Assembly (NCBI GenBank): GCA_934446485.1
Contig: CAKSEM010000094.1
Location: 1-6,086, forward strand
Source of the DNA: an uncultured Eubacteriales bacterium
GTDB taxonomy: Bacteria; Bacillota; Clostridia; Oscillospirales; CAG-272
Direction of reading: 5' to 3'
DNA length: 6,086 nucleotides
Shown: piece after piece, positions 1 through 6,085 of the stretch
Layout of the letters: every line of letters starts with the position of its first letter
Numbering within the stretch: position 1 is the first letter of the stretch
Made by a program: the position numbers and the translations under genes
Notes under the pieces: generated by a model
Told to the model about the DNA's origin: nothing
What the model saw: only the letters and a program-made list of their open reading frames with translations
Databases searched by the model: none

Positions 1-1200
1 TATGATGTGGTCGTTCGTTATCAGGGCGGCAACAACGCCGGACATACCGTTATAAACGACCGCGGTGAATTTATTCTCAATCTCCTTCCCTCCGGAATTC
101 TTCGTGACGAAACCGTCAATGTTATGGGACCCGGTATGGTTATCGATCTTGAACACCTCTCGGGCGAAATCGGAAGGCTCCGTGAGCGCGGGATCGAAAT
201 CACTCCGCGCCACCTGAAAATAAGCGACCGTGCAGTGATATGCATGCCGTACCATAAACTCCTTGACTGTCTTGAAGAGGACAGACTCGGCAAAAACAGT
301 TTCGGCTCAACGCGCCGCGGAATCTCACCTGTATATTCCGACAAGTACATGAAGAAGGCGTTCCGCATGGGCGACCTCTTTGACATGGACTACGTAAGGG
401 AGCGCATGACCGGTATAATCGAATGGAAGAACCTCACCGTAAAGAACGGATACGGCGCAGACCCTCTTACTCCGGAGGACAATATCCGTTGGCTTGAGAA
501 GTTCGGACTCCCGCTCAAGGATTATATCTGCGATACAACTGAGTACCTCGCTGAGGCCGTAGCCGAGGGCAAGTCGGTTATGTTTGAGGCTCAGCTCGGT
601 GCTCTGCGCGATATTGATTTCGGAATATATCCGTTTACATCGGCGTCGTCAACCATTTCCGCATATGCACCGATTGGTGCGGGAATACCTCAGATCAAGC
701 TTGATGAAACGATCGGCATTATGAAAGCATATTCAAGCTGTGTCGGAGCAGGTCCGTTCACGTGTGAACTTTTTGATTCGGAGGGCGATGAACTTCGTGA
801 AGCCGGAGGTGAATACGGTGCTGCAACCGGCAGGCCACGCCGTGTAGGAGGCTTTGATGTTCCGGCATCAAAGTACGGAGCTATGATTCAGGGGGCGAAT
901 TGCATAGCGCTTACCAAGCTTGATGTACTGTCGTATCTGAAGCGTATACCGGTTTGCACTAAATATCTCATTGACGGAGTTGAGACAGACCGTTTCACCG
1001 TCGGTCCGAAACTCGACCGAGCAAAGCCGGTATATGAATATCTCGACGGGTGGATGAGCGATATCTCTTCCTGCCGCAGCTTCGACGAGCTGCCTGAGAA
1101 CGCTAAGAAATATATCAGATATATCGAATCGGCCATAGGCTGCAAGATAAAGTATGTTTCGGTCGGTGCGGATCGCGACGCTTATATTGAAATGAAATAA
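1..1200 (+). CDS. purA: Adenylosuccinate synthetase, 5'-truncated by the window edge
   Basis: Adenylosuccinate synthetase makes adenylosuccinate from IMP and aspartate using GTP, the first committed step from IMP to AMP, in the cytoplasm. The frame is open from base 1 (Tyr-Asp-Val-Val-Val-Arg-Tyr-Gln). The GTG at 7 is not a real start, because the family has about 26 more residues before this point, including the GDEGKGK loop. Counting the codon at 7 as residue 1, visible family features are QGGNNAGHT (6-14, catalytic-type His13), PSGIL (28-32), RMGDLFD (120-126), GAATGRPRR (271-279), and TKLD (303-306, the guanine-specificity Asp). Full length would be about 425 residues, normal for the family. 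Two motifs differ from the E. coli type: FEAQLG (193-198) replaces FEGAQG, and STRRG (101-105) replaces TTGRG. I recall such variants in clostridial PurA proteins. The gene stops at TAA 1198-1200, just before a strong terminator, so it is the last gene of its transcript. Confidence 0.96.
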   Translation, partial: YDVVVRYQGGNNAGHTVINDRGEFILNLLPSGILRDETVNVMGPGMVIDLEHLSGEIGRLRERGIEITPRHLKISDRAVICMPYHKLLDCLEEDRLGKNSFGSTRRGISPVYSDKYMKKAFRMGDLFDMDYVRERMTGIIEWKNLTVKNGYGADPLTPEDNIRWLEKFGLPLKDYICDTTEYLAEAVAEGKSVMFEAQLGALRDIDFGIYPFTSASSTISAYAPIGAGIPQIKLDETIGIMKAYSSCVGAGPFTCELFDSEGDELREAGGEYGAATGRPRRVGGFDVPASKYGAMIQGANCIALTKLDVLSYLKRIPVCTKYLIDGVETDRFTVGPKLDRAKPVYEYLDGWMSDISSCRSFDELPENAKKYIRYIESAIGCKIKYVSVGADRDAYIEMK

Positions 1201-1206
1201 GTCTGT

Positions 1207-1251
1207 GAACGGGTGTGCCTCCTGCAATGCGGCACACCCGTTCTTTATCTT
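1207..1251 (+). terminator. Intrinsic terminator of purA
   Basis: A perfect 13-bp stem (1207-1219 pairs with 1231-1243) with an 11-base loop is followed by a T-rich tail (1244-1251, tttatctt). It begins 6 bases after the purA stop. On the opposite strand the hairpin is not followed by a T-run, so it should act on rightward transcription only. Confidence 0.92.
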
Positions 1252-1300
1252 AACTATAAAATTATCCTTACGTTATCGGCCGAATTGATCAGCAGCCAGT

Positions 1301-1338
1301 CGGCAAACAAAAGCCATCGGTTCTTACCGATGGCTTTT
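1301..1338 (-). terminator. Intrinsic terminator of the leftward operon
   Basis: A perfect 13-bp stem (1309-1321 with 1326-1338) closes a 4-base loop. Read on the minus strand it is followed by TTTTGTTT, of which the first four T belong to the stem. It starts 6 bases past the stop codon of the phosphodiester glycosidase gene, so it ends the minus-strand operon. The stem has A-runs and T-runs at its ends on both strands, so weak activity on rightward transcripts that pass the purA terminator is possible. The 57 bases between the two hairpins (1252-1308) show nothing else I can name beyond a short palindrome at 1276-1283. Confidence 0.9.
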
Positions 1339-1344
1339 GCATTC

Positions 1345-2565
1345 TCATTTAACTACGAATCCTGCAGGCAGCTTCCACGATGAGTTGGTGTAGTAGAAAG
1401 TTACGCTGGTCATGAGGTACTCATTATTATAGTACATGCACGACGAACTTCCGCCGTCAAGATTTGCGGCATTAACTGCACCGTACTCAGTCATGACATT
1501 AATGAGGTCGGCAGCCGATGCTCCGAGATGTCCAGATTTTCCGCGGCCGTCAGTCACGAGCATAAGCACTGCCCCGTCAGCTCTTTGCCCTATGGCTGTG
1601 CGAGGATTGAGCCCGCTCCCCATGCCGTTGAGCTCGCGCGCCTCATTATTGATTATAAGCTGCACAAAGTGGTTGTTTGAGTCGCTCGACTCCTCCTGAA
1701 ATGTAACTGCATCGCGAATCTGCTTTTCTGTAACAAGATTTTCAACATCTGCAGCGGTCATTTGAGATATGTCGATTATTTGCAGAATGTTGTCGCTTGT
1801 AAATCCGATAAGAACTAGGCCCGGATACTGCTGCGGTTCATTCATCTGAATCTCGCCGTTGCAAACGACGACGCCGTAAGGCGCGCCCCCGGAGTTGTTC
1901 ATGGAGTTGTAAAGTCCGCCGTTGATACCGCCGACGGCACCTGCAGATTTAACAAGCTCGTCAAGCGTTACGCCCTCATCTCTCCACGGATATATTGTCG
2001 CAAGCGAAACCCTTGACGGATCTTTTACGATCATCATAGTACCGTAAAACGTCGAGCCGGAGACCTCACGTATTTCTATCGGGTCGGTATTCACGTCTCC
2101 GTCTCCAGCCACAGAAATGCTTCCGGTTGCGCCCCCGACCGTGATGAGTTTGTCATCCACATCATCATTGAGGTCCTTCATAGAATTCTTGTCAACTATC
2201 GCCTGAATCTTGTCGGCGCTCAGAAACCAAGAGGCGAGAAATTTGAGCTGCCCTGTTTCGAGTATCGTGGTAACGAACATCTGCTGTGCTGCCGGAAATG
2301 CATCGGAGCAGATCATTCTGAGGGAGAGGAACAGCGTTGCTGCCAGCATTGCAATAACTGTCAAAAGCACAGCGAACACACGAGCGACTGTGCATCCGAT
2401 AACCTGTGCTGTCGATTTTTTGGGCGGACGTCTGCGCCGCTGAGGACGCTGTGTTCCGCCGCTTCGATATTCTCTCTGCACGGGAACGCTCTGCCTTCCG
2501 GTTGAGTCCGGATAACGTCTGCCGGAGGCGGCGTATCTGTTTCTGTTATTACCGTTATTCTGCAT
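1345..2565 (-). CDS. Membrane-anchored NAGPA-type phosphodiester glycosidase
   Basis: This 406-residue protein belongs to the phosphodiester glycosidase family (NAGPA/DUF2233, named after the animal enzyme that removes GlcNAc from GlcNAc-1-phosphodiesters). Bacterial members are extracytoplasmic and act on phosphodiester-linked sugars; the substrate here is unknown. Numbering from the ATG at 2565: residues 1-55 are polar and Arg-rich (cytoplasmic), about 57-83 form one membrane helix, and 84-140 are a linker with a second hydrophobic patch. The catalytic domain runs from about 165 to 406. Family hallmarks are GGINGG (212-217), NPRTAIGQRADG (320-331), TDGRG (338-342) and NLDGGSSS (368-375). 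A GTG at 2586 would overlap the upstream stop by 4 bases and add 7 residues. The ATG at 2565 is preferred because GGAGGA lies 7 bases before it. It is the last gene of the operon, 6 bases before the terminator hairpin stem. Confidence 0.92.
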   Translation of the reverse strand: MQNNGNNRNRYAASGRRYPDSTGRQSVPVQREYRSGGTQRPQRRRRPPKKSTAQVIGCTVARVFAVLLTVIAMLAATLFLSLRMICSDAFPAAQQMFVTTILETGQLKFLASWFLSADKIQAIVDKNSMKDLNDDVDDKLITVGGATGSISVAGDGDVNTDPIEIREVSGSTFYGTMMIVKDPSRVSLATIYPWRDEGVTLDELVKSAGAVGGINGGLYNSMNNSGGAPYGVVVCNGEIQMNEPQQYPGLVLIGFTSDNILQIIDISQMTAADVENLVTEKQIRDAVTFQEESSDSNNHFVQLIINNEARELNGMGSGLNPRTAIGQRADGAVLMLVTDGRGKSGHLGASAADLINVMTEYGAVNAANLDGGSSSCMYYNNEYLMTSVTFYYTNSSWKLPAGFVVK

Positions 2566-2572
2566 CTTTGTG

Positions 2573-2578
2573 TCCTCC
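2573..2578 (-). promoter_or_regulatory. Ribosome binding site deciding the glycosidase start
   Basis: GGAGGA on the minus strand lies 7 bases before ATG 2565-2563. It sits inside the stretch that the longer GTG-started reading would translate, while only a weak purine run precedes that GTG. This favours the ATG. Confidence 0.8.
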
Positions 2579-2582
2579 GCCG

Positions 2583-4103
2583 TCACTTAACTATCTCTTT
2601 CATGCAAACGAGCTTCCATGTGCCGGTCTCAGCATACTTGACAAAGTAGAAGCGATCGTTCATCGAGTCCGTAATGTGCTTTCCGTCCGACAGAGTCATC
2701 TGCTTGTCAAACTTGATATCGACTGAGAAGCAGTTATCGGTAATGCGCACATAATTTCCTACCGATTCACCGGTAAACGGCGGATTATCAAGGGTGTGTA
2801 TGCTTGTAAATGTTATATCAATCCCGTTTGCATATTTAGTCGCAACCTCATACTGATAAGATGCCGGTATCAAATAATCCGTCAGTCGGTAGAACGGCAG
2901 ATCGTTAGACATGAACAGGCTCCAATTCTCAGCAACGGTCAGAACGTCAATTTGTGACGCGATTTCGGCAGGAACATCGGTGCCCGACGTGAGTCCCGTG
3001 ATGTCAAGCGAATGCTTTGTCGGATCGACATCGACCTTGTTGCCGCTGCTGTCCGTCACGTCTATTACAGCGTCGTCCTTGAGTATCGCAATATTATATA
3101 CCGACAGTTTCGGCAGCGTCGGATCATACTGCGCAAATGTCGAGAAGTCCGGATTGTCAGTGCGGCTCACGGCAGTTTCGGGAACAGCAGCGCCGTTCAC
3201 AAGTACAGAGGCACCGTCGTTAGCCGTGATGACCATATATGTGAGCGGCAGCTCATTGCCACCCTCATATCCGACAGAGTTGCCGAAAAGGTCGGATATC
3301 TTAACCTCAGGCTTATTTATCAGGCGAATATCATAACGGACAAGCCCGCTCTCGAGCACATCTCCGGGATGCGCCTGCCCATTGAGTTCAACCGACAGTG
3401 TTGACGGCAGCGTAAGTGAATAGTTGAAGAGAATCGGTATTACACGACTTCCCTTTAAGGTGTACTTCGCAACGTTTCCTTCCGAGTCCGAAATTACAAA
3501 ATTCGGTTTGAGATATATCCCGTCAACGGTGTAATCAAGTCCGCCGTCGGAGCTTTCGACTGCGTCAGCCGCAGTCAGAGGAACACCGTTGAGTGCGACG
3601 GTGAACCCATCGGGGACGGAAAGAGTATATTTGTGAGATTCAATTACGGGTTCGACGTGCTTCAGCGTCCATTCGCGCGATGTAAAAACCGCGAGTCGTG
3701 TCACAGGCTCGCTCAGCGCCCGCAACGTAATCTCCGCAAACGTAAATCCTCCGCTCTTTACGTTATAAACGAGTTCATCCTCGGCGTGGGCTCCGGCTTT
3801 TTGCGTAATCTCTATATCATCGGCGGAAAAAAGGTCTGCATACGATTTTTTCATATCGAGCCCCTCTTCATATTTCCCGACGGTTACGCCGTCGGGAAAT
3901 ATCATATAGCTCCACAGCTTCCCCGCCTCGGATTCTGCTTTCAGCTCGGAAAAGACCTCCTCAGCGCATGCCTCGGGCTGCGCCGCCTCGTAATCCTTCA
4001 GCAGATGCCTCACATACATCAGCGCTGCAATTGCAAGCACAATAAGCACTCCGAGTATTATAAAATAAACATATTTAAACGTATTTCCGCTTTTTCTCCT
4101 CAT
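2583..4103 (-). CDS. Single-pass membrane protein with three extracellular repeats (function unknown)
   Basis: I do not recognise a named family for this 506-residue protein. After a short basic start (MRRKSGNTFK) residues 11-31 form one strong membrane helix with no clear signal cleavage site, so the rest should lie outside the cell. Residues about 45-152 form an alpha/beta-looking segment ending in a W-T-L-K-H-V strand, possibly an NTF2-like fold. Three degenerate repeats follow (about 158-216, 227-282, 288-358). Each opens with a strand leading to an L/V-N-G turn (171-173, 240-242, 302-304) and closes with an I/T-x-D-x-x-G-N pattern. Residues 395-506 form a C-terminal domain ending in a tryptophan strand (TWKLVCMKEIVK), again compatible with an NTF2-like fold. 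The layout recalls TcaA-type envelope proteins, but that is inference. ATG 4103 has AAGGAG 6 bases upstream. The 85-base gap to the preceding gene (4104-4188) has no convincing promoter or terminator. No catalytic motif is visible; a binding or scaffold role is likelier. Confidence 0.85.
   Translation of the reverse strand: MRRKSGNTFKYVYFIILGVLIVLAIAALMYVRHLLKDYEAAQPEACAEEVFSELKAESEAGKLWSYMIFPDGVTVGKYEEGLDMKKSYADLFSADDIEITQKAGAHAEDELVYNVKSGGFTFAEITLRALSEPVTRLAVFTSREWTLKHVEPVIESHKYTLSVPDGFTVALNGVPLTAADAVESSDGGLDYTVDGIYLKPNFVISDSEGNVAKYTLKGSRVIPILFNYSLTLPSTLSVELNGQAHPGDVLESGLVRYDIRLINKPEVKISDLFGNSVGYEGGNELPLTYMVITANDGASVLVNGAAVPETAVSRTDNPDFSTFAQYDPTLPKLSVYNIAILKDDAVIDVTDSSGNKVDVDPTKHSLDITGLTSGTDVPAEIASQIDVLTVAENWSLFMSNDLPFYRLTDYLIPASYQYEVATKYANGIDITFTSIHTLDNPPFTGESVGNYVRITDNCFSVDIKFDKQMTLSDGKHITDSMNDRFYFVKYAETGTWKLVCMKEIVK
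3870..3902. repeat. Perfect 14-bp inverted repeat inside a coding region
   Basis: The arms 3870-3883 and 3889-3902 are exact reverse complements around a 5-base loop (ttacg). In the minus-strand message it codes I-F-P-D-G-V-T-V-G-K-Y (residues 68-78) of the 506-residue surface protein. No T-run follows on either strand, so it is not a standard terminator. Confidence 0.85.
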
Positions 4104-4109
4104 TCTGAG

Positions 4110-4115
4110 CTCCTT
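4110..4115 (-). promoter_or_regulatory. Ribosome binding site of the repeat-protein gene
   Basis: AAGGAG on the minus strand lies 6 bases before ATG 4103-4101. It confirms this start and shows the gene has its own strong initiation signal after the only sizeable gap (85 bases) inside the operon. Confidence 0.8.
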
Positions 4116-4188
4116 CTTGCGTTTGGAAATTCAATGCGTTTTTCTTATCAGATATTTGCATTCGTGCGGTGAAACCGTTCATGCAGAT

Positions 4189-4740
4189 TCATTCGGCACT
4201 TTTGATATCTGCTTTGCGATACAGCATAGAGACGATTCGATAGCTGAGATATGCAAAACACAGTCCAAGCACTACGCTGGTCAGTACATCCGTCGGATAG
4301 TGGACGTAAAGATAAAGTCGGGAGATGGCGATCAAGACCGCAAGAACGAGCGACGGATATCCGATGCGCCGATCCGTAAACATAAGTGAACCGGCGGCAC
4401 AGAATGATGCCAAAGTATGCCCTGACGGGAAAGAGTAATCCGTAAAGCGTTTAGTCAGTAAAATCGCATCTGGATTTACGTCGTACGGACGAATACGTCC
4501 GACGAGCGGCTTTAAGATCAGATTGCCGACCAACAGACTCAAAATCAGCGACAGACCGACGGTAACTCCGGCGCGTCGCGTCTTTTTGAAGCAGATCAAC
4601 ACAACGGCAAGTATGATCCAGACAGCGCCGAGATCAGCAAGTGCTGAGAGGGGTGGCATAACTCGGTCGAGAAAGGTGCATTTGAAGTGGCTCTGAATCC
4701 AATCAAGTATAGCGATCTCCGAATTGTTAAAGAAATTCAA
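4189..4740 (-). CDS. PAP2-family membrane lipid phosphatase
   Basis: This is an integral membrane acid phosphatase of the PAP2 superfamily, whose bacterial members dephosphorylate undecaprenyl pyrophosphate, phosphatidylglycerol phosphate or similar lipids. All three catalytic signatures are intact. Numbered from TTG 4740 they are K-x6-RP (K77 to R84-P85), PSGH (105-108) and SR-x5-H-x3-D (S140, R141, H147, D151). Hydrophobic helices are visible at about 38-52, 58-76, 106-121, 129-140 and 151-170, the usual compact topology. With this start the protein has 183 residues and begins MNFFNNSEIAILDWIQ, typical of the family, with GGAGGA 10 bases upstream. The alternative is TTG 4770, which overlaps the upstream stop as TTGA and gives 193 residues, but its upstream sequence is a weak binding site. 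Next to a polyprenyl-phosphate sugar transferase, carrier-lipid recycling is a reasonable but unproven role. Confidence 0.93.
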   Translation of the reverse strand: MNFFNNSEIAILDWIQSHFKCTFLDRVMPPLSALADLGAVWIILAVVLICFKKTRRAGVTVGLSLILSLLVGNLILKPLVGRIRPYDVNPDAILLTKRFTDYSFPSGHTLASFCAAGSLMFTDRRIGYPSLVLAVLIAISRLYLYVHYPTDVLTSVVLGLCFAYLSYRIVSMLYRKADIKSAE

Positions 4741-4750
4741 CTTTAAAAGG

Positions 4751-4756
4751 TCCTCC
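4751..4756 (-). promoter_or_regulatory. Ribosome binding site bearing on the PAP2 start
   Basis: GGAGGA on the minus strand lies 10 bases before TTG 4740-4738 and 12 bases downstream of the competing TTG 4770-4768. The spacing is slightly long, but it is the only strong match here, so it supports the shorter protein. Confidence 0.6.
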
Positions 4757-4761
4757 GATCC

Positions 4762-4780
4762 CGGAATCAAAGGGATTCCG
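4762..4780. repeat. Short hairpin at the glycosyltransferase/PAP2 junction
   Basis: A 7-bp inverted repeat (4762-4768 with 4774-4780) with a 5-base loop spans the end of the glycosyltransferase gene and the possible TTG start at 4770. In the message it would fold around the TGA stop, just upstream of the GGAGGA at 4756-4751. It may be chance; its position is the reason to list it. Confidence 0.4.
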
Positions 4781-5882
4781 TCTCATTGCGAACATTGAAC
4801 ACCCAACGGTGCTGTATTCGGAAGCTGATAAAAAACAGAAGCGTGTCGATCACGGTTTTCAGCAAAGTTGAAAGCCATGCGGATGTGACACCAAAGATGT
4901 GCTCCGATCCGAATACGAGTGATGCCGAAACAGCAAGCTGTACGACTGCTAGCGCATAATAACGGACGAGGGTACCTGCACGCGGCTTCTCGCCGAACAC
5001 GACACGTGAATTCACAAAATAATTAATGAGCGACGATATTATCCTTGCAGCAGCAGCACTGGTATATGTGATCGGAAGCGGAATTATGGCGAAAATCGCC
5101 GTTTTTCGGAACAAGAAATAAGCGAGTTCGTCGGTCAGCGCCGATGCGACCGAGCTTAAAAGATACTTCAGGATCAATGAATATATGCGCACGCTGTCTC
5201 TGACTACTCTGAAATGTGAGGAGCGGTTTTCCTCGATATAGACTGTTGTGATCTTCACCTCGGTAAAAGGGATACGCCGCCGATTCATCAAAAACAGCAT
5301 ATTCGTCTCATATTCATATCGGTTGCCGTCTGCCTCGGCAACGGCAGCAAGATACTTAGCGGGGATAGCGCGCAGTCCCGTTTGGGTGTCACTGATTTTC
5401 ATGCCGAAGAAGAGCTTGAATACAGCAGAAGTGATACGGTTGCCGGCGCGGCTGCGTGCGGGGGTTGAGGGGTCGGAAAAATCTCTGACACCCAGTACAA
5501 CTTTGCCCGTTTCACACATCTTATCCGCAACGGCGCATATGTCGCATGTCAGATGCTGTCCGTCTGCATCCGCAGTGACCACTCCCGATGCTCCTATTCG
5601 CTCCGATACAAAGTATGAGAATGCCGTTTTGAGAGCCGCGCCCTTACCTCTGTTCACTTGATGACGCAGAAGTGTGCATACGGACATATCCGAAACCTCG
5701 GAAAAAACATCTGCGAACTCTGCCCCGCTTCCGTCATCGATGACGATTATATCCGAAAAACCGGCGTCCGCAAGCCCCTTTAAGGTGCCGAGGAGTTTGC
5801 TGTCCGGCTTGTATGCGGGGATTATAACAGTAACATTGCGATAATTCATCGAGCAGTTCTGCCTTTCGCTATCTAAAATCAT
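4767..5882 (-). CDS. Bifunctional family 2 glycosyltransferase / GtrA-like membrane protein
   Basis: The N-terminal half (about 15-235) is a GT2 glycosyltransferase of the DPM1/GtrB type, which moves a sugar from a nucleotide donor to polyprenyl phosphate on the inner membrane face. Visible features are VIIPAYKPD (19-27), IDDGS (48-52), NRGKGAA (77-83), the metal-binding DADGQH (105-110), DTQTGLRA (165-172) and ENRSSHF (218-224). The C-terminal half (about 240-362) is a GtrA-like domain of about four helices, with the typical ARIISSLINYFVNSRVVF (279-296) and a matching close FRIQHRWVF (354-362). GtrA proteins are proposed to flip the lipid-linked sugar outward. ATG 5882 has AGGTGA 8 bases upstream, overlapping the preceding gene's stop. 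ATG 5849 (residue 12, MNYRNVTVIIPAY) gives a more usual family N-terminus but only AAAGG 12 bases upstream, so the start is open. The stop TGA 4767-4769 overlaps a possible PAP2 TTG start. The sugar cannot be read from the sequence. Confidence 0.94.
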   Translation of the reverse strand: MILDSERQNCSMNYRNVTVIIPAYKPDSKLLGTLKGLADAGFSDIIVIDDGSGAEFADVFSEVSDMSVCTLLRHQVNRGKGAALKTAFSYFVSERIGASGVVTADADGQHLTCDICAVADKMCETGKVVLGVRDFSDPSTPARSRAGNRITSAVFKLFFGMKISDTQTGLRAIPAKYLAAVAEADGNRYEYETNMLFLMNRRRIPFTEVKITTVYIEENRSSHFRVVRDSVRIYSLILKYLLSSVASALTDELAYFLFRKTAIFAIIPLPITYTSAAAARIISSLINYFVNSRVVFGEKPRAGTLVRYYALAVVQLAVSASLVFGSEHIFGVTSAWLSTLLKTVIDTLLFFISFRIQHRWVFNVRNETESL

Positions 5883-5890
5883 TCAAAATA

Positions 5891-6085
5891 TCACCTGCGG
5901 CGCGGACGTTTGCGGGAGCGTGTCCAGACGGTGCCGATGTATAACATCGCAGTGCATACAAGTACAGCGGCGATTATCAGGATGATTATCACCGTGAAAG
6001 AAAGCGATGAACCGAAAACGCCTGCGAAATGCGTATTGTTACTCTCAACAGTTGACACGCGATCTGAATTATCAGTAGTATCGCT
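5891..6085 (-). CDS. C-terminal tail of a membrane-anchored protein, cut by the window edge
   Basis: A frame open to the right edge of the window codes the last 64 residues of a protein and stops at TGA 5891-5893. It starts with a polar Ser/Thr/Asn/Asp-rich stretch (visible residues 1-19). A strongly hydrophobic helix follows (about 29-50, FTVIIILIIAAVLVCTAMLYI), then a short very basic end (RSRKRPRRR). By the positive-inside rule the polar part lies outside and the basic tail inside, like the C-terminal anchors of Gram-positive surface proteins. No LPxTG sorting motif is visible in this part. The next gene begins 8 bases downstream with its ribosome binding site across this stop codon, so the two are co-transcribed and probably translationally coupled. 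The function of the missing N-terminal part cannot be judged. Confidence 0.75.
   Translation of the reverse strand, partial: SDTTDNSDRVSTVESNNTHFAGVFGSSLSFTVIIILIIAAVLVCTAMLYIGTVWTRSRKRPRRR

Noticed and set aside
21..386. A 121-codon minus-strand open frame inside purA
   Set aside because: It is the complement of conserved PurA sequence, rich in Arg and Ser as shadow frames often are, with no supporting start signal.
868..1227. Minus-strand open frames of 119 and 85 codons over the 3' end of purA
   Set aside because: They are antisense to conserved PurA motifs, and the longer one begins inside the purA terminator hairpin; no family similarity is seen.
2911..3404. Two overlapping plus-strand open frames of 141 and 130 codons
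   Set aside because: They are antisense to the repeat domain of the surface protein and show no family features; the minus-strand frame explains the region.
3558..3576. A 7-bp inverted repeat in the repeat-protein gene
   Set aside because: It is short, lies inside a coding region and is expected by chance at this length; it has no special position.
3633..4172. A 179-codon open frame on the plus strand
   Set aside because: It runs antisense to the repeat-protein gene, has no good ribosome binding site, and its composition (scattered Cys, Arg, His) looks like a shadow of the real gene.
4104..4188. Possible internal promoter or terminator between the PAP2 and repeat-protein genes
   Set aside because: Only weak -35-like and -10-like matches were found, and a short imperfect pairing (CGGT/ACCG) lacks a T-run. 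Nothing beyond the ribosome binding site can be supported.
5248..5661. A 137-codon plus-strand open frame
   Set aside because: It is antisense to the glycosyltransferase domain, whose motifs (DDGS, DADGQH, DTQTG) are clear on the minus strand.
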